NCBI RefSeq assembly: GCF_026914265.1
Contig: NC_069124.1
Span: 92,700,566-92,764,565 of the forward strand
Direction of reading: 5' to 3'
Length of the DNA stretch: 64,000 nucleotides
From: Mya arenaria
Lineage: Eukaryota > Mollusca > Bivalvia > Myida > Myidae
Shown: in pieces, positions 33,601 to 46,257 of the stretch
How the letters are laid out: each line of letters opens with the position of its first letter
Position numbering within the stretch: the first letter of the stretch is position 1
Translations under genes and position numbers: made by a program
The notes under the pieces: generated by a model
What the model was told of the DNA's origin: nothing
Databases searched by the model: none
What the model saw: only the letters and a program-made list of their open reading frames with translations

Positions 33601-36600
33601 AGATACAAAAACACTCTAATGCTACTTCTTATGACTTCTTACAATCATTTTAGTTCACATTACAAATGAAAGCAGAGTTATGATGTCTGCCCGTTTTATA
33701 CATCTCTTTAAAATAAGATCACTGAATGTGTCAGCGCTATGTACCTCTGAGTTTCCTTGAGGACGCAGTTAAGGTAGCCTAGTTTATCCAGAGTCTCATG
33801 TGTCAATGGCTGCGTGGGGTCAGCGCACACTTCAAGGACCTCCTCCCGAGCCCGTGTCTGGATATCTGGGTATGAAGCTAGAAGGAGCAATGCCCAAGTC
33901 AACGTCACACTGGTTGTCTGTGAATATTTCATTTTGGTGTAAGCATTGCAAGATTTTGCCAATTATACTCCTCCTGTCTAATCAAATCATCTTCAGAGTG
34001 AAATCTAAGTTTAAAGGCACAAATATCTCCATTAGTATGTAAAACAGTACTAAATAAGCACCTCAGATAAACAAGGGGGATAACTCAACATGGCCTAGAG
34101 TGATCATTTTGTCATTACAAATAATTCCAAACTTCCATGACAATATTTTGAAAGAGTCCTAACGAAGGTCCACATTAAGGTCTGCATATCTAAGGCAAGA
34201 ATGATATCATTGTTATGACACTACCTTGACATTTTCAAAAAGCAACAACAGCAAGCTCAATTTTTGAAGAGGGAAGTGTTATTTTTATCATTTATCAGTA
34301 ATAACAAACTAGGTGAATACAAATTTATACAAATATACATTGTAATGCTACATCCAATGACTTTGACTAGGCTTAGAATTCCCTGTCTTCTACAAGTTCA
34401 TGACTGACATATGCCCTTACATCAAACCCAGCGAACATGATTCCTGTGACGTTTTGAAACACCAGGTTGTCCGGAAGTGATTGGCCGTCCTCGTCTCGTG
34501 CAAGAACAAGCAAGGAAAGGAAGTCCTTTACTGCAGCTGAAACCACACAGCTTATAGAAAGACACTTAAGTAACAATTGTCTTTCAGCTCTTTCATTTCT
34601 TAATATGGGTAGGATTAATATATATCTTTTTAAATATTTAATTGAATTTATATATTTTAGTTAACATTATTCTATATACTGGTTGTCACAGTATTATGCA
34701 ATGTTAATCCGCCGCACAACTTGACCATTACCTGTATTTTCACAGCCATCCCCATAATACCGTTCCTGTATTTTCACAGCCATCCCCATACAGTTCCTGT
34801 ATTTTCTCAGCCATCCCCATACTGTACCTGTATTTTCACAACCATCCCCATACTGTTCCTGTATTTTCACAGCCATCCCCATACTGTACCTGTATTTTCA
34901 CAACCATCCCCATACTGTACCTGTATTTTCACAGCCATCCCCATACTGTTCCTGTATTTTACGGCCATCCCCATACTGTTCCTGTATGTTACGGCCATCC
35001 CCATACTGTTCCTGTATTTTCACAGCCATCCCCATACAGTTCCTGTATTTTAAGGCCATCCCCATACTGTTCCTGTATTTTCACAGCCATCCCCATACAG
35101 TTCCTGTATTTTCACAGCCATCCCCATACTGTACCTGTATTTTCACAGCCATCCCCATACTGTTCCTGTATTTTTACAGCCATCCCCATACTGTACCTGT
35201 ATTTTTACAGCCATCCCCATACAGTTCCTGTATTTTCACAGCCATCCCCATACTGTACCTGTATTTTTACAGCCATCCCCATACTGGACCTGCAATATCA
35301 CAGCCATCCCAATACTGTACCTGCAATATCACAGCCATCCCCATACTGTACCTGCAATATCACAGCCATCCCCATACCTTACTTGTATTTTCACAGCCAT
35401 TCCCATACTGTTCCTGTATTTTCACAGCCATCCCCATACTGTACCTGTATTTTTACAGCCATCCCCATACTGGACCTGCAATATCACAGCCATCCCCATA
35501 CTGTACCTGCAATATCACAGCCATCCCCATACCTTACCTGTATTTTCACAGCCATTCCCATACTAAACCTGTATTTTCACAGCCATCCCCATACTGTTTC
35601 CTATTGTCCTTGACAATTACCTGTATTTTCACAGTCATCCCCATACTGTACCTGTATTTTCACAGCCATCCCTATACTGTACCTGTATTTTCACAGCAAT
35701 CCCCATACTGTACCTGTATTTTCACAGCCATCCCCATACTGTACCTGTATTTTCACAGCCATCCCAATACTGTACCTGTATTTTCACAGCCATCCCCATA
35801 CTGTACCTGTTTTTTCACAGCCATCCCTATACTGTACCTGTATTTTCACAGCAATCCCCATACTGTACCTGTTTTTCACAGCAATCCCCATACTGTACCT
35901 GTATTTTCACAGCCATCCCAATAATGTACCTGTATTTTCACAGCCATCCCCATACTGCACCTGTATTTTCACAGCCATCCCTATACTGTACCTGTATTTT
36001 CACAGCCATCCCCATACTGTACCTGTTTTTTCACAGCCATCCCAATAATGTACCTGTATTTTCACAGTCATCCCCATACTGTACCTGTATTTTCACAGCC
36101 ATCCCTATACTGTACCTGTATTTTCACAGCAATCCCCATACTGTACCTGTATTTTCACAGCCATCCCAATAATGTACCTGTATTTTCACAGCCATCCCAA
36201 TAATGTACCTGTATTTTCACAGCCATCCCAATAATGTACCTGTATTTTCACAGTCATCCCCATACTGTACCTGTATTTTCACAGACATCCCTATACTGTA
36301 CCTGTTTTTTCACAGCAATCCCCATACTGTACCTGTATTTTCACAGCCATCCCAATAATGTACCTGTATTTTCACAGTCATCCCCATACTGTACCTGTAT
36401 TTTCACAGACATCCCTATACTGTACCTGTATTTTCACAGCAATCCCCATACTGTACCTGTATTTTCACAGCCATCCCAATAATGTACCTGTATTTTCACA
36501 GCAATCCCAATAATGTACCTATATTTTCACAGCCATCCCAATAATGTACCTGTATTTTCACAGCAATCCCCATACTGTACCTGTATTTTCACAGCCATCC

Positions 36601-39600
36601 CTATAATGTACCTGTATTTTCACAGCCATCCCAATAATGTACCTGTATTTTCACAGCAATCCCAATAATGTACCTGTATTTTCACAGCCATCCCAATAAT
36701 GTACCTGTATTTTCACAGCCATCCCAATAATGTACCTGTATTTTCACAGCCATCCCCATACTGTACCTGTTTTTTCACAGCCATCCCTATACTGTACCTG
36801 TATTTTCACAGCAATCCCCATACTGTACCTGTTTTTCACAGCAATCCCCATACTGTACCTGTATTTTCACAGCCATCCCAATAATGTACCTGTATTTTCA
36901 CAGCCATCCCAATAATGTACCTGTATTTTCACAGCCATCCCAATACTGTTGCCTCTTGGCCTGTATTCTCTCCTTGATCAGACTGATTATGTACTTTTCA
37001 TCCTCCCAGCGTTGTCTGTTTGCAGCAAACGGCAAGTGGTAATAGAATGGAATGAATGATGAACTGATCCTGAAACAAGAAACATCAGGTATCCTGTATA
37101 GTCACCAGTAACCAGTTACCAGTATAGTCACCAGTAACCAGTTACCAGTATAGTCACCAGTAACCAGTTACCAGTATAGTCACCAGTAACCAGTTACCAG
37201 TATAGTCACCAGTAACCAGTTACCAGTATAGTCACCAGTAACCAGTTACCAGTAAAGTCACCAGTAACCAGTTACCAGTATAGTCACCAGTAACCAGTTA
37301 CCAGTATAGTCACCAGTAACCAGTTACCAGTATAGTCACCAGTAACCAGTTACCAGTATAGTCACCAGTAACCAGTTACCAGTATAGTCACCAGTAACCA
37401 GTTACCAGTATAGTCACCAGTAACCAGTTACCAGTATAGTCACCAGTAACCAGTTACCAGTATAGTCACCAGTAACCAGTAAAGTCACCAGTAACCAGTT
37501 ACCAGTATAGTCACCAGTAACCAGTTACCAGTATAGTCACCAGTAACCAGTTACCAGTATAGTCACCAGTAACCAGTTACCAGTATAGTCACCAGTAACC
37601 AGTTACCAGTATAGTCACCAGTAACCAGTTACCAGTATAGTCACCAGTAACCAGTTACCAGTATAGTCACCAGTAACCAGTTACCAGTATAGTCACCAGT
37701 AACCAGTTACCAGTAAAGTCACCAGTAATAAATACAAATAAACTTTTGAAATCCTCTATTTTCATTTGCAGCAGCTGTTAAGTAATTTTTAAATACAGCA
37801 GGGTTCTCACTTTCCCATATTTGACAGTCCCTGGATTCACACTTTAATATTAAACAAAGATATATGTACTGTAATATTTACAGTCTTCAACTCAGATACA
37901 ATACCCGGTAATATATCAGCTGGGTTTCAAAGGTGCACAATTCAGGTTGATACATTTCTTTTTTTAATTATAATGCATTATAATGTTTAACTCATTGACT
38001 TTAATGATAACAACACAAAAAAAGCATATGATTTAGGTACAGATAAAAAATATTTGCCTTTATAAATGTCTTTTTTTTAATTAATAGCTACGGAGCCACC
38101 AATTCCCCAGTTAAAATACCACCAACATATCATTCTTTTTTATCTGTAAGGTACCTTAATCATATCATTTTGGTTTTGTTTTGATCATTAAAGTCAAATG
38201 ACTTGAAACAGGATAATGCATAATTTTTTAATTTTTTTTCTTCGCATCAACCTATATTGTGCGCCTTTAAATTTCACTAATTCAAACTATACATGTAATA
38301 CATTTCACTAGCAAATTAAACAGAGCACATACGTTCTGCCCCCAACCTGGCGAAGATAGCGAGTGAAGATTTTCACCCCAGCTGTGTCCCCACTTCCTAT
38401 GGCATGAATGTTGTAGTCAAGGCCAGTAATACATACTGTATCTAGAGTCTGTAAAAACAGAATAATATAGATACAAATAGTTGCCATTTTATATATCACA
38501 GACAGCCCACTTGAATCTCTTGTTATAACTGAAACCTGAAGCCCTGATACAGCATGCAAGCTCCTTATTGTTAAAATGACCAAGTGTATGAACTCTTAAA
38601 AAGGTTGAAAATATGGAAAAACAGCTTTCTGACCCTTGACACAACAACCTCTTGCCCAAAATGTATCCTACAATTCTGGTCATGAAGTCCTGCACATTGA
38701 TCTGTACTGGTTGGTTGCCTGCTTGTCTGCACTCCTCCAACCACAGCGACACCATTGAATGAGCCTTGTCCTCAAACACTGGTAACATGTCTGGAAAAAA
38801 ACACCATCATTTGTTGACCTCCTATAAACATAACCAACTCCAAACATAATCATTTGTTGACCTCCTATAAACATAACCAATCCAAATGCAAGTTTTCTTT
38901 CGATCCGCTACTTAGTTATACTAAACACATTAAAAAACAGTTTATAATTTCTGAATGATTATAGGTGTTGGATGGATGCAAGGTATCACTCCAAAGGTCA
39001 AATTTCAGCAGGTACTTCTATCTGAGTACAAAATATCATCCGCGAGAACAAACACTAATATAATTTTTATACTCATCTCTTTAACTTGTGATGAAAGCTG
39101 ATAACTTACAGACATTTCCTTGGAAGAAGTGTTTTTGTCCATAATGAACAGCCATAATATATCCATTTTGTGTAGAGAAAATTTGATGTTCATATTAAAT
39201 AATCCAGAGATGACTATGACCTGACCTTTGGTTATTTCAATATTTTGCTCTGATTTGATTGGCAGCACGTCACTTAACCAATGGTTTAGGACGTTAAATC
39301 TACCCTTTATTCTTTTGTTGATAATCGTTCATTAACAACTACAGAAAATTGTATTTGTTTTTAATTAGGATGAATAAAACATATAAAGTTAAAATATAAC
39401 GATTAGCGCGTTTCATGGAATTTGCTCGCATTCCCTCCTACATTCATACAACATGAAGAAAACAAAAAGATCTATCCTGGAGTTTCCCTGTTGAATTATT
39501 TGAATCTAATAATAAATTTATAATTTATGATGGCAAACTAAATGGCTGAGACATTCATGGTTATTTGACCCTGCTATACCTACTCTGTAGCACATTTATG

Positions 39601-42600
39601 CTAAAGGCTGGGTTGAGCAGTTTCCTCATGCTGTGGTGGACATCCCCGCTCAGGAAAAACAGAGCCTTGCCCATCAGCTGGATAAATGGGCTGTGAAAGG
39701 GACACAAGTTCTGTGTGACAATCATACTCCCCCAGAAAATACAGTGATGAGTACATGTATATATAATAAAATATTGTACAGAATTTTTTATTTATTTGTC
39801 TTAATACAGGTGTTTTATATTCATGTTACGAAATCTATAGTATTTTCTAAACAGTAAAACTAACAGTCATTTGGATATTGTTATGACATCATTGTTTATT
39901 TAATTGCTGCACTCTGAATGGACAAGCAGGACGCAATTTGACCAAAGCTTAAAATATTGGCTATTCCTTCTAACAGAAATTAAAGGTCAATCATATAAAA
40001 TCTGAATTTTATCTGAATTTTTATATATGTTTAATTGAAATCAAAATATACAGTGAAAAATATAAATATAAGGCATATTTTTTGTTTGTTTGATTCTAGC
40101 TTCATATCCCCCCAAAATAGGGAAGGTAGGTCAGATTTGTTTTATTAAGCAAATTGTTTCTTAAGATTTTTCTGTTACCACAAACTATAAATTATATCCT
40201 GAAGAATATCAGTACAATTAGTATAAGTATCACTTGTATTTTTAAAACCAAAACCAGCGAAAACACTTCATTTTTAACTTTTGAAAACAAAATTCAAGCA
40301 AAAATTATTTCTCAATGCAATAAAAGTTTCAGAGTCAGGGCAAAAAAAATATGGTACGTCAGGAAACCTGAAACAAATATTTCCTTGTACACCTAAGGAT
40401 TGATTAGTATTTTTGTGTTCATACAGTATGAACACTAGGGAGAGATTTTGCAAGTTTTTCATGAAATGCTAATAAGCTTCATGGATTTTCAAAATCACAC
40501 CAAAGGGTTTGTACTGCATGAATGCAAGAAGATTACTATTCAATCCTTCATTATTGTACAATGATTTGTTAATGTCTTACGTTTTGGGTAAAACTCGGAC
40601 ATAATTCTTCTCATTTGTAATCATAACATGGCGAAAAACCTTTGGGTCTGCAGTCAGAATTCTTTCTTTTCCACCAAAGTAATAGTAACGAATTGTAAGA
40701 CTTTTACATTGCTTTATCCATCTGAAATGATACAAGTTCTTGTAAATAAAACAAAGATATGACAATAAAGTGTGTTGCTATCAATTAATATTGAAGAAAT
40801 TAATGTAAAAAGTAACTGTAAGTGTGAAAATAATTGCACAAGAACAGATGCAATTTATTATACCATTTAGCAGGTGCAAACATAACTGACAACTGAAGAT
40901 ATACGGTAAGAAATGCTGAAGACAACTGTGAACACAACTGACAGAAATAGACATGACAGCTGAATATAAACCAGTATACATGCTTTGCAGCTGTAGAAGT
41001 AGCTAACAGCTGTATACATACCTGACAGCAGAATACATACCTGACAGCAGATGACATACCTGAAAGCTGTGGACATAAACAGTAACTGTAGACACAACTA
41101 GTAGATGTATACATACCTGATGGGTGAACAACCAAATGACAGCTGTAAAAACACTTGGCAGCTTAAGACTTACCTGACAGCAGACTACCTGCTGATAACT
41201 GAAAAGAGATATACACTACAATTGTAGATGTACCTGCCTACAGATGACTTGTCCGAAATCTGTAAACATACCTGACAGCTGATGACATACCTATCTGCTG
41301 ACAACAATCACATGTCTGCCAACTGTACACATTCACGTCGACGTATCTGCCTACTTATAGCATGCCTGAAAGTGTTACACATACCTGACAACTGTACACA
41401 TAAATTGCAGCTGTAGACACACCAGTCAACTATAGACATACCTGATAGCTGTAGACACACCAGTCAACTATAGACATAACTGATAGCTGTAGACACACCA
41501 GTCAACTATAGACATACCTGATAGCTGTAGACACACCAGTCAACAATAGTCATACCTGATAGCTGTAGACACACCAGTCAACTATAGACATACCTGATAG
41601 CTGTAGACACACCAGTCAACTATAGACATAACTGATAGCTGTAGACACACCAGTCAACTATAGACATACCTGATAGCTGTAGACACACCAGTCAACTATA
41701 GACATAACTGATAGTTGTAGATACACCAGTCAACTATAGACGTACATGATAGCTGTGGACACACCAGTCAACTATAGACATAACTGATAGCTGTAGACAC
41801 ATCAGTCAACTATAGACGTACATGATAGCTGTAGACACACCAGTCAACTATAGACATAACTGATAGCTGTGGACACACCAGTCAACTATAGACATAACTG
41901 ATAGCTGTGGACACACCAGTCAACTACAGACATAACTGATAGCTGTGGACACACCAGTCAACTACAGACATAACTGATAGCTGTAGACACACCAGTCAAC
42001 TACAGACATAACTGATAGCTGTGGACACACCAGTCAACTATAGACATAACTGATAGCTGTAGACACACCAGTCAACTATAGACATAACTGATAGCTGTAG
42101 ACACACCAGTCAACTATAGACATAACTGATAGCTGTGGACACACCAGTCAACTACAGACATAACTGATAGCTGTAGACACACCAGTCAACTATAGACATA
42201 ACTGATAGCTGTAGACACACCAGTCAACTACAGACATAACTGATAGCTGTAGACACACCAGTCAACTATAGACATAACTGATAGCTGTGGACACACCAGT
42301 CAACTACAGACATAACTGATAGCTGTAGACACACCAGTCAACTATAGACATAACTGATAGCTGTGGACACATCAGTCAACTACAGACATAACTGATAGCT
42401 GTGGACACACCAGTCAACTACAGACATAACTGATAGCTGTAGACAAACCAGTCAACTATAGACATAACTGATAGCTGTAAACATAACTGATGGCTGAAGA
42501 CATAACTGATAGCTGTAAACATAACTGATAGCTGTGGACATACCTGATAGCTGTAAACATAACTGATAGCTGTAAACATAACTTATAGCTGTGGACATAA

Positions 42601-45268
42601 CTGATAGCTGTGGACATAACTGATAGCTGTAAACATAACTGATAGCTGTAAACATAACTGATAGCTGTGGACATAACTGATAGCTGTGGACATACCTGAT
42701 AGCTGTAAACATAACTGATAGCTGTGGACATAACTGATAGCTGTGGACATAACTGATAGCTGTAAACATAACTGATAGCTGTAAACATAACTGATAGCTG
42801 TAAACATAACTGATAGCTGTGGACATAACTGATAGCTGTGGACATACCTGATAGCTGTAAACATAACTGATAGCTGTAAACATAACTGATAGCTGTGGAC
42901 ATAACTGATAGCTGTGGACATAACTGATAGCTGTAAACATAACTGATAGCTGTGGACATAACTGATAGCTGTAGACATAACTGATAGCTGTAAACATAAC
43001 TGGTAGCTGTAAACATAACTGATAGCTGTAAACATAACTGATAGCTGTGGACATAACTGATAGCTGTAAACATAACTGATAGCTGTGGACATACCTGATA
43101 GCTGTGGACATACCTCACAGCTGTATACTTAAATAATACACTAGACATACCAGGCAGTTATTGGCATAACTGAGAGCTGTTGACATGAATGATGGCTGAG
43201 ACATACCTGACATCTGTATACTTAAATAACAGCTACAGACATACCTGATAGTTACATGCATAGAACTGTTTACACACCTGACAGCTGAATACAAAGTGAA
43301 AGCTGTAGACAAATCTGACAGCTGTAGACATCACTGATGTCTGCAGACTAATCTGATAGCTTAATACATAACTGGCAGCTGTGGAAATACCTGACAGCTG
43401 TAGATATAACTGATGTTTTTTTTTTACTTTTGATTCGGATTTTTTTCAGAAGGCTGGGAAAAATATCATATATTTTGCTTTGGGAAATGGTCCAATAGTT
43501 GGACCTGTGGGTACTATAGAAAAAGCCCTGATATATAACTAAAAGCTGTAGAAAAAACTGCCAGCTGGAATTAAACCTGAAAGCTGTATTCATAACTTAA
43601 AGCTGTAGATATATCTGACAATTGTATACTTAAATAACAGCTGTAGACATACCAGATATCTGTAGACATAGCTAACATCTGTTGACATAACTGATACCTG
43701 TAGACATAACTGACGGCTGTAGACATGCATAATAGTTGTATACATAACAAACAGCTGTACACATACCTGATAGCTCTAGACATAACTGATGGCTGTAGAC
43801 ATAACAAACAGCTGTACACATACCTGATAGCTTTAGTCATAACTGGCAGCTGTAGAAATACCTGACAGCTGTAGACATAACTGATGGCTGTAGACATATC
43901 ACATAGGTGTAGAAATAACTGACAGCTGTAGACATACCCGACGGCTGCAGACATAACTGATAGCTGTAGACATACCTAATTGATGTAGACATAACTGATG
44001 GCTGTAGACATATCACATAGGTGTAGAAATAACTGACAGCTGTAGACATACCCGACAGCTGCAGACATAACTGATAGCTGTAGACATACATAATTGATGT
44101 AGGCATAACTGATGGCTATAGACATATCACATAGGTGTAGAAATAACTGACAGCTGAAGACAAACCTGACGGCTGCAGACATAAATGATAGCTGTAGACA
44201 TACCTAATTGATGTAGACATAACTGATGGCTGTAGACATATCACATAGGTGTAGAAATACCTGATAGCTGTAAACATAACTGATGGCTGTAGAGACATAC
44301 CTGATAGCTGTAGACATAACTGATAGCTGTAGACATATCTGATAGCTGTAGACATAACTGATAGCTGTAGACATATCTGATAGCTGTAGACATAACTGAT
44401 AGCTGTAGACATCACTGATGGCTGTAGACATAACTGATAGTTGTAGACATAACTGATAGCTGTAGACATCGCTGATAGCAATAGACATAACTGATAACTG
44501 TAGACATACCTGATGGCTGTAGACATATCTGATAGCTGTATACATATATGTGACAGCTATAAACACATCTGACAACTGTAGACATACCTGATGGCTGTAG
44601 ACATTGCTTCTCCACTAAGAGCATCTAGCATGTTACCAACCAGAGGTCTGTATGGCAACCCGGGTAACTGGTGAATGTACAATACAGATTTCGAGGATAT
44701 ATTTTACTATGGTTTATATAATTATAAGTGTCAGAATTATTATAGATTTAAAAGAGTTTAAATATCAACAAAATGAAAATGAATGTAACAAAGCAATGCA
44801 TGATTGCCTCTGCTTCATTTCTCACATTTTCTGAGCTACTCAATTGATTGAGGTTGTCATTCTAAAGCTAAATTAATTTCCTACATAGAAATGTTCATTT
44901 TTACTTGTCTATGGCTATATATTTGGTTTTATGCAACAGCATAACTTCTTTTGGGGTATTATCCAAGCAGATGGCAAAAGGTATTTGATATTAAAAAATC
45001 TACTCTTTAATGAGTAAGATCATCACCTGGGCTTATGATTAAATAACTTTGAAAAAAGAATTGGTCGAAAATTCTATGAAAGTGGCTACACTTGTACTTG
45101 AATGATGCTATTTATGAGAACCTTTACCTTTCTCAGAGGTGACAGGTAAACACATATGAGGTTGAAGTAAACCCATCTTGTAACCAGTGCTGTCACAACA
45201 ATGATCACTAAATCCCGCCAGCCCACACTTTGTATGATCCACTGTAGATTAACATGGAGACTCCACAT
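30640..45268 (-). CDS. Microsomal cytochrome P450, 11 exons, 510 residues
   Basis: Exons in transcription order: 45268-45128, 44667-44588, 40721-40581, 39690-39584, 38790-38672, 38448-38333, 37069-36921, 34536-34421, 33917-33745, 32121-32008 and 30916-30640. All introns are GT-AG, every phase agrees, and the exons sum to 1533 bases. The protein starts with a membrane anchor (LVIIVVTALVTRWVYF) and a proline-rich hinge (LPGLPYRPLVGNM). It has the I-helix oxygen motif AGFDTT (320-325), the K-helix E378-T-Q-R381, PERF (432-435) and the haem loop FITGPYMCIG with Cys455. Class II P450s use NADPH-P450 reductase in the endoplasmic reticulum to hydroxylate small molecules. I cannot place the family (CYP3/CYP4/CYP46-like features). 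Odd: Tyr453 replaces the usual haem-loop Arg, and His139 replaces the C-helix Trp. Four introns carry MITEs and three carry minisatellites. Confidence 0.92.
30998..31335. mobile_element. MITE, TTAAAGCTGCAC family, copy 2
   Basis: The left end TTAAAGCTGCACTCACACAG and the right end, whose reverse complement begins TTAAAGCTTCACTCTCACAG, form an inverted repeat. It lies in the last intron of the P450 gene, 80 bp from the acceptor of exon 11. Confidence 0.7.
32254..32943. mobile_element. Tc1/mariner-type MITE in P450 intron 9
   Basis: The ends CAGTAAAACTGCGATCG (left) and, as reverse complement, CAGTAAAACTGCGGTCG (right) are flanked by TA on both sides (32252-32253 and 32944-32945). Inner parts also pair loosely (CCTCGAGGGAACC against GAGGGTTCTCGG). 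A TA duplication with CAG-starting ends fits a mariner-like non-autonomous element. No coding sequence. Confidence 0.7.
34731..36946 (-). repeat. 31-bp minisatellite built on the P450 exon 7 donor site
   Basis: About 71 tandem units of 31 bp fill more than 90 percent of P450 intron 7. In the gene's sense each unit contains GGCTGTGAAAATACAG followed by GTAC, that is, the last 16 bases of exon 7 plus its GT donor. The exon reads KRQQYWDGCENT and ends ACA G at 36921, and the next exon (starts 34536) continues in phase. Almost every unit keeps CAG/GTAC, so dozens of equivalent 5' splice sites are on offer. The farthest copy (34732) reads CAG/GTAATG, a stronger donor. Variants TGCAATATC and AATAATG are clustered, pointing to local amplification. 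The array is open in all three plus-strand frames only because of its composition. Confidence 0.9.
37092..37730. repeat. 26-bp minisatellite just upstream of P450 exon 7 acceptor
   Basis: About 24 nearly identical units contain ATAGTCACCAGTAACCAGTT on the plus strand. In the gene's sense the units read GGTAACTGGTTACTGGTGAC. The array ends about 20 bases before the AG acceptor (37071-37070). Each unit contains two branch-point-like cores (TAAC and TGAC). Homogeneity is high, with only A/T variants (AGTAAAGTC) and one shortened unit near 37470. Confidence 0.9.
37929..38268. mobile_element. MITE, AAAGGYGCACAA family, copy 2
   Basis: The left end AAAGGTGCACAATTCAGGTT and the reverse complement of the right end, AAAGGCGCACAATATAGGTT, are paired. 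It lies in P450 intron 6, 65 bp from the exon 6 donor. It shares interior sequence with 30090-30359. Confidence 0.7.
40860..44606 (-). repeat. 19-bp minisatellite built on the P450 exon 2 donor site
   Basis: Nearly all of P450 intron 2 consists of 19-bp units. In the gene's sense the founder is the exon 2 end itself: ATGTCTACAGCCATCAG then GT, with the true donor at 44588/44587. Units therefore carry TACAGCTATCAG followed by GTATG or, more often, TTATG, so only a subset keeps the donor GT. Three zones are visible: heterogeneous monomers (42470-44606), a higher-order 38-bp dimer with CACACCAGTCAACTATAGAC (about 41390-42470) and a degenerate zone (40860-41390). A foreign block interrupts at about 43414-43540. 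The acceptor of exon 3 (40722) lies past the degenerate end. Confidence 0.88.
43414..43540. other. Foreign block interrupting the 19-bp array
   Basis: The sequence from a T run (43414) to about 43540 does not follow the 19-bp period, while the flanking units do. It is probably a small insertion. No ends or duplications could be defined. Confidence 0.5.
44668..45127. other. P450 intron 1
   Basis: AT-rich intron between the membrane-anchor exon and exon 2. It is free of the minisatellite, which begins exactly at the exon 2 donor on the other side. Confidence 0.7.
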
Positions 45269-46257
45269 TCTGCAACCTTAAATGAAAACTACATATCATC
45301 TAATGTGAAACATGTTTTTGGAGCAATTTTCCTGATAATACAGTGGCAGTTTATAGATGTCTAACTCTCTGAAAAAAACGTTATTAGAAAAATGCAGGTT
45401 TCCAAAAATAAACTCTTGACATTTCATACTCTTCATAAATTTCAGCATTTTTACTTTAGGTCAAGGTAAACCTCTTTACCCTGATAATTATCCCTACAAA
45501 GTCAACCAGGGCTCTTTATAGCAGTTACTGAATGCATACAAATGACCATGACCATAAAAGCCAAAAGTAAAGTAATTTTCATTAATTTAACATTTTAGAC
45601 CAGCATGATCATGTTAAACTCCCAAAATAGATAGACATACAGATATTTAGCCAAATCAATCATGCGCAATTTTCAATGTTAAAAACATGGTTAACACTTG
45701 GTCAATATTGTGCATTTTACAGTTTACACAGACTAAATACATATCCAAATGGAACAAAAATGGTTTAAAATACATGGCTGATAAAAATATTTAAATAAGG
45801 TTATGAAATGTGAGTGATAATTTTAAAAGTTACTTTGTATGGAAACTCATTTAATATAATAAGGATTTAGACAAACTGAGACTTTAATGCCAATCCAGGC
45901 ACTCTTGCCTTTTACTTTTGATGGCAGTAAAGGAAACCTAGGAGGAAAATTGCGCCAATAGCGGAACTCCAACCAACAATTGCTGGAACACTAGCACAGC
46001 ACTCTAACCAAATGTGGTAACTCTGGGCTTCGTTTCCAGGTTATGCAGTATGGGTCAAAGGGGTTCCAGACATCAACATTCCCTTAATAAGCATGTGTGC
46101 CTAACTTTATCATCCAGATTAGTAAAAAAATCTATGTACCAAATGATTACATAACAATGAGTGACAATATGGAGAGTGTACATAAAGATGGCCTTGATTT
46201 CTATCTAACATTTTAAATATTTATGCAAGGTATGGTAATAGAACTCGAAACACTCAC
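45269..46257. other. 5' flank of the P450 gene, no further gene seen
   Basis: The 5' untranslated region and promoter must lie here, but no TATA-like box or other element can be assigned with confidence. No coding motif is seen. Confidence 0.4.

Noticed and set aside
34986..36915. Plus-strand open frames of up to 312 codons (YFHSHPHTVPVFSQ-like repeats)
   Set aside because: They are the antisense of the 31-bp array in P450 intron 7. All three plus frames lack stops by composition, so the period of 31 cycles through them without interruption.
37092..37730. CRISPR-like array of regular direct repeats
   Set aside because: The repeats are contiguous without variable spacers, no cas gene exists, and the context is a eukaryotic intron. 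The same holds for the other arrays.
38347..38448. P450 exon 6 ending at CGCCAG/GTTGGG (38347)
   Set aside because: This gives the wrong phase into exon 7. The donor AGAAC/GTATGT at 38333 restores the frame (RQVGGRT joined to ISSSFIPFYY).
42452..44624. Minus-strand open frames of 120-230 codons (YSYQLCLQLSVMSTAI-like)
   Set aside because: They are products of the 19-bp array in P450 intron 2, open in three overlapping frames, with no sequence other than the repeat.
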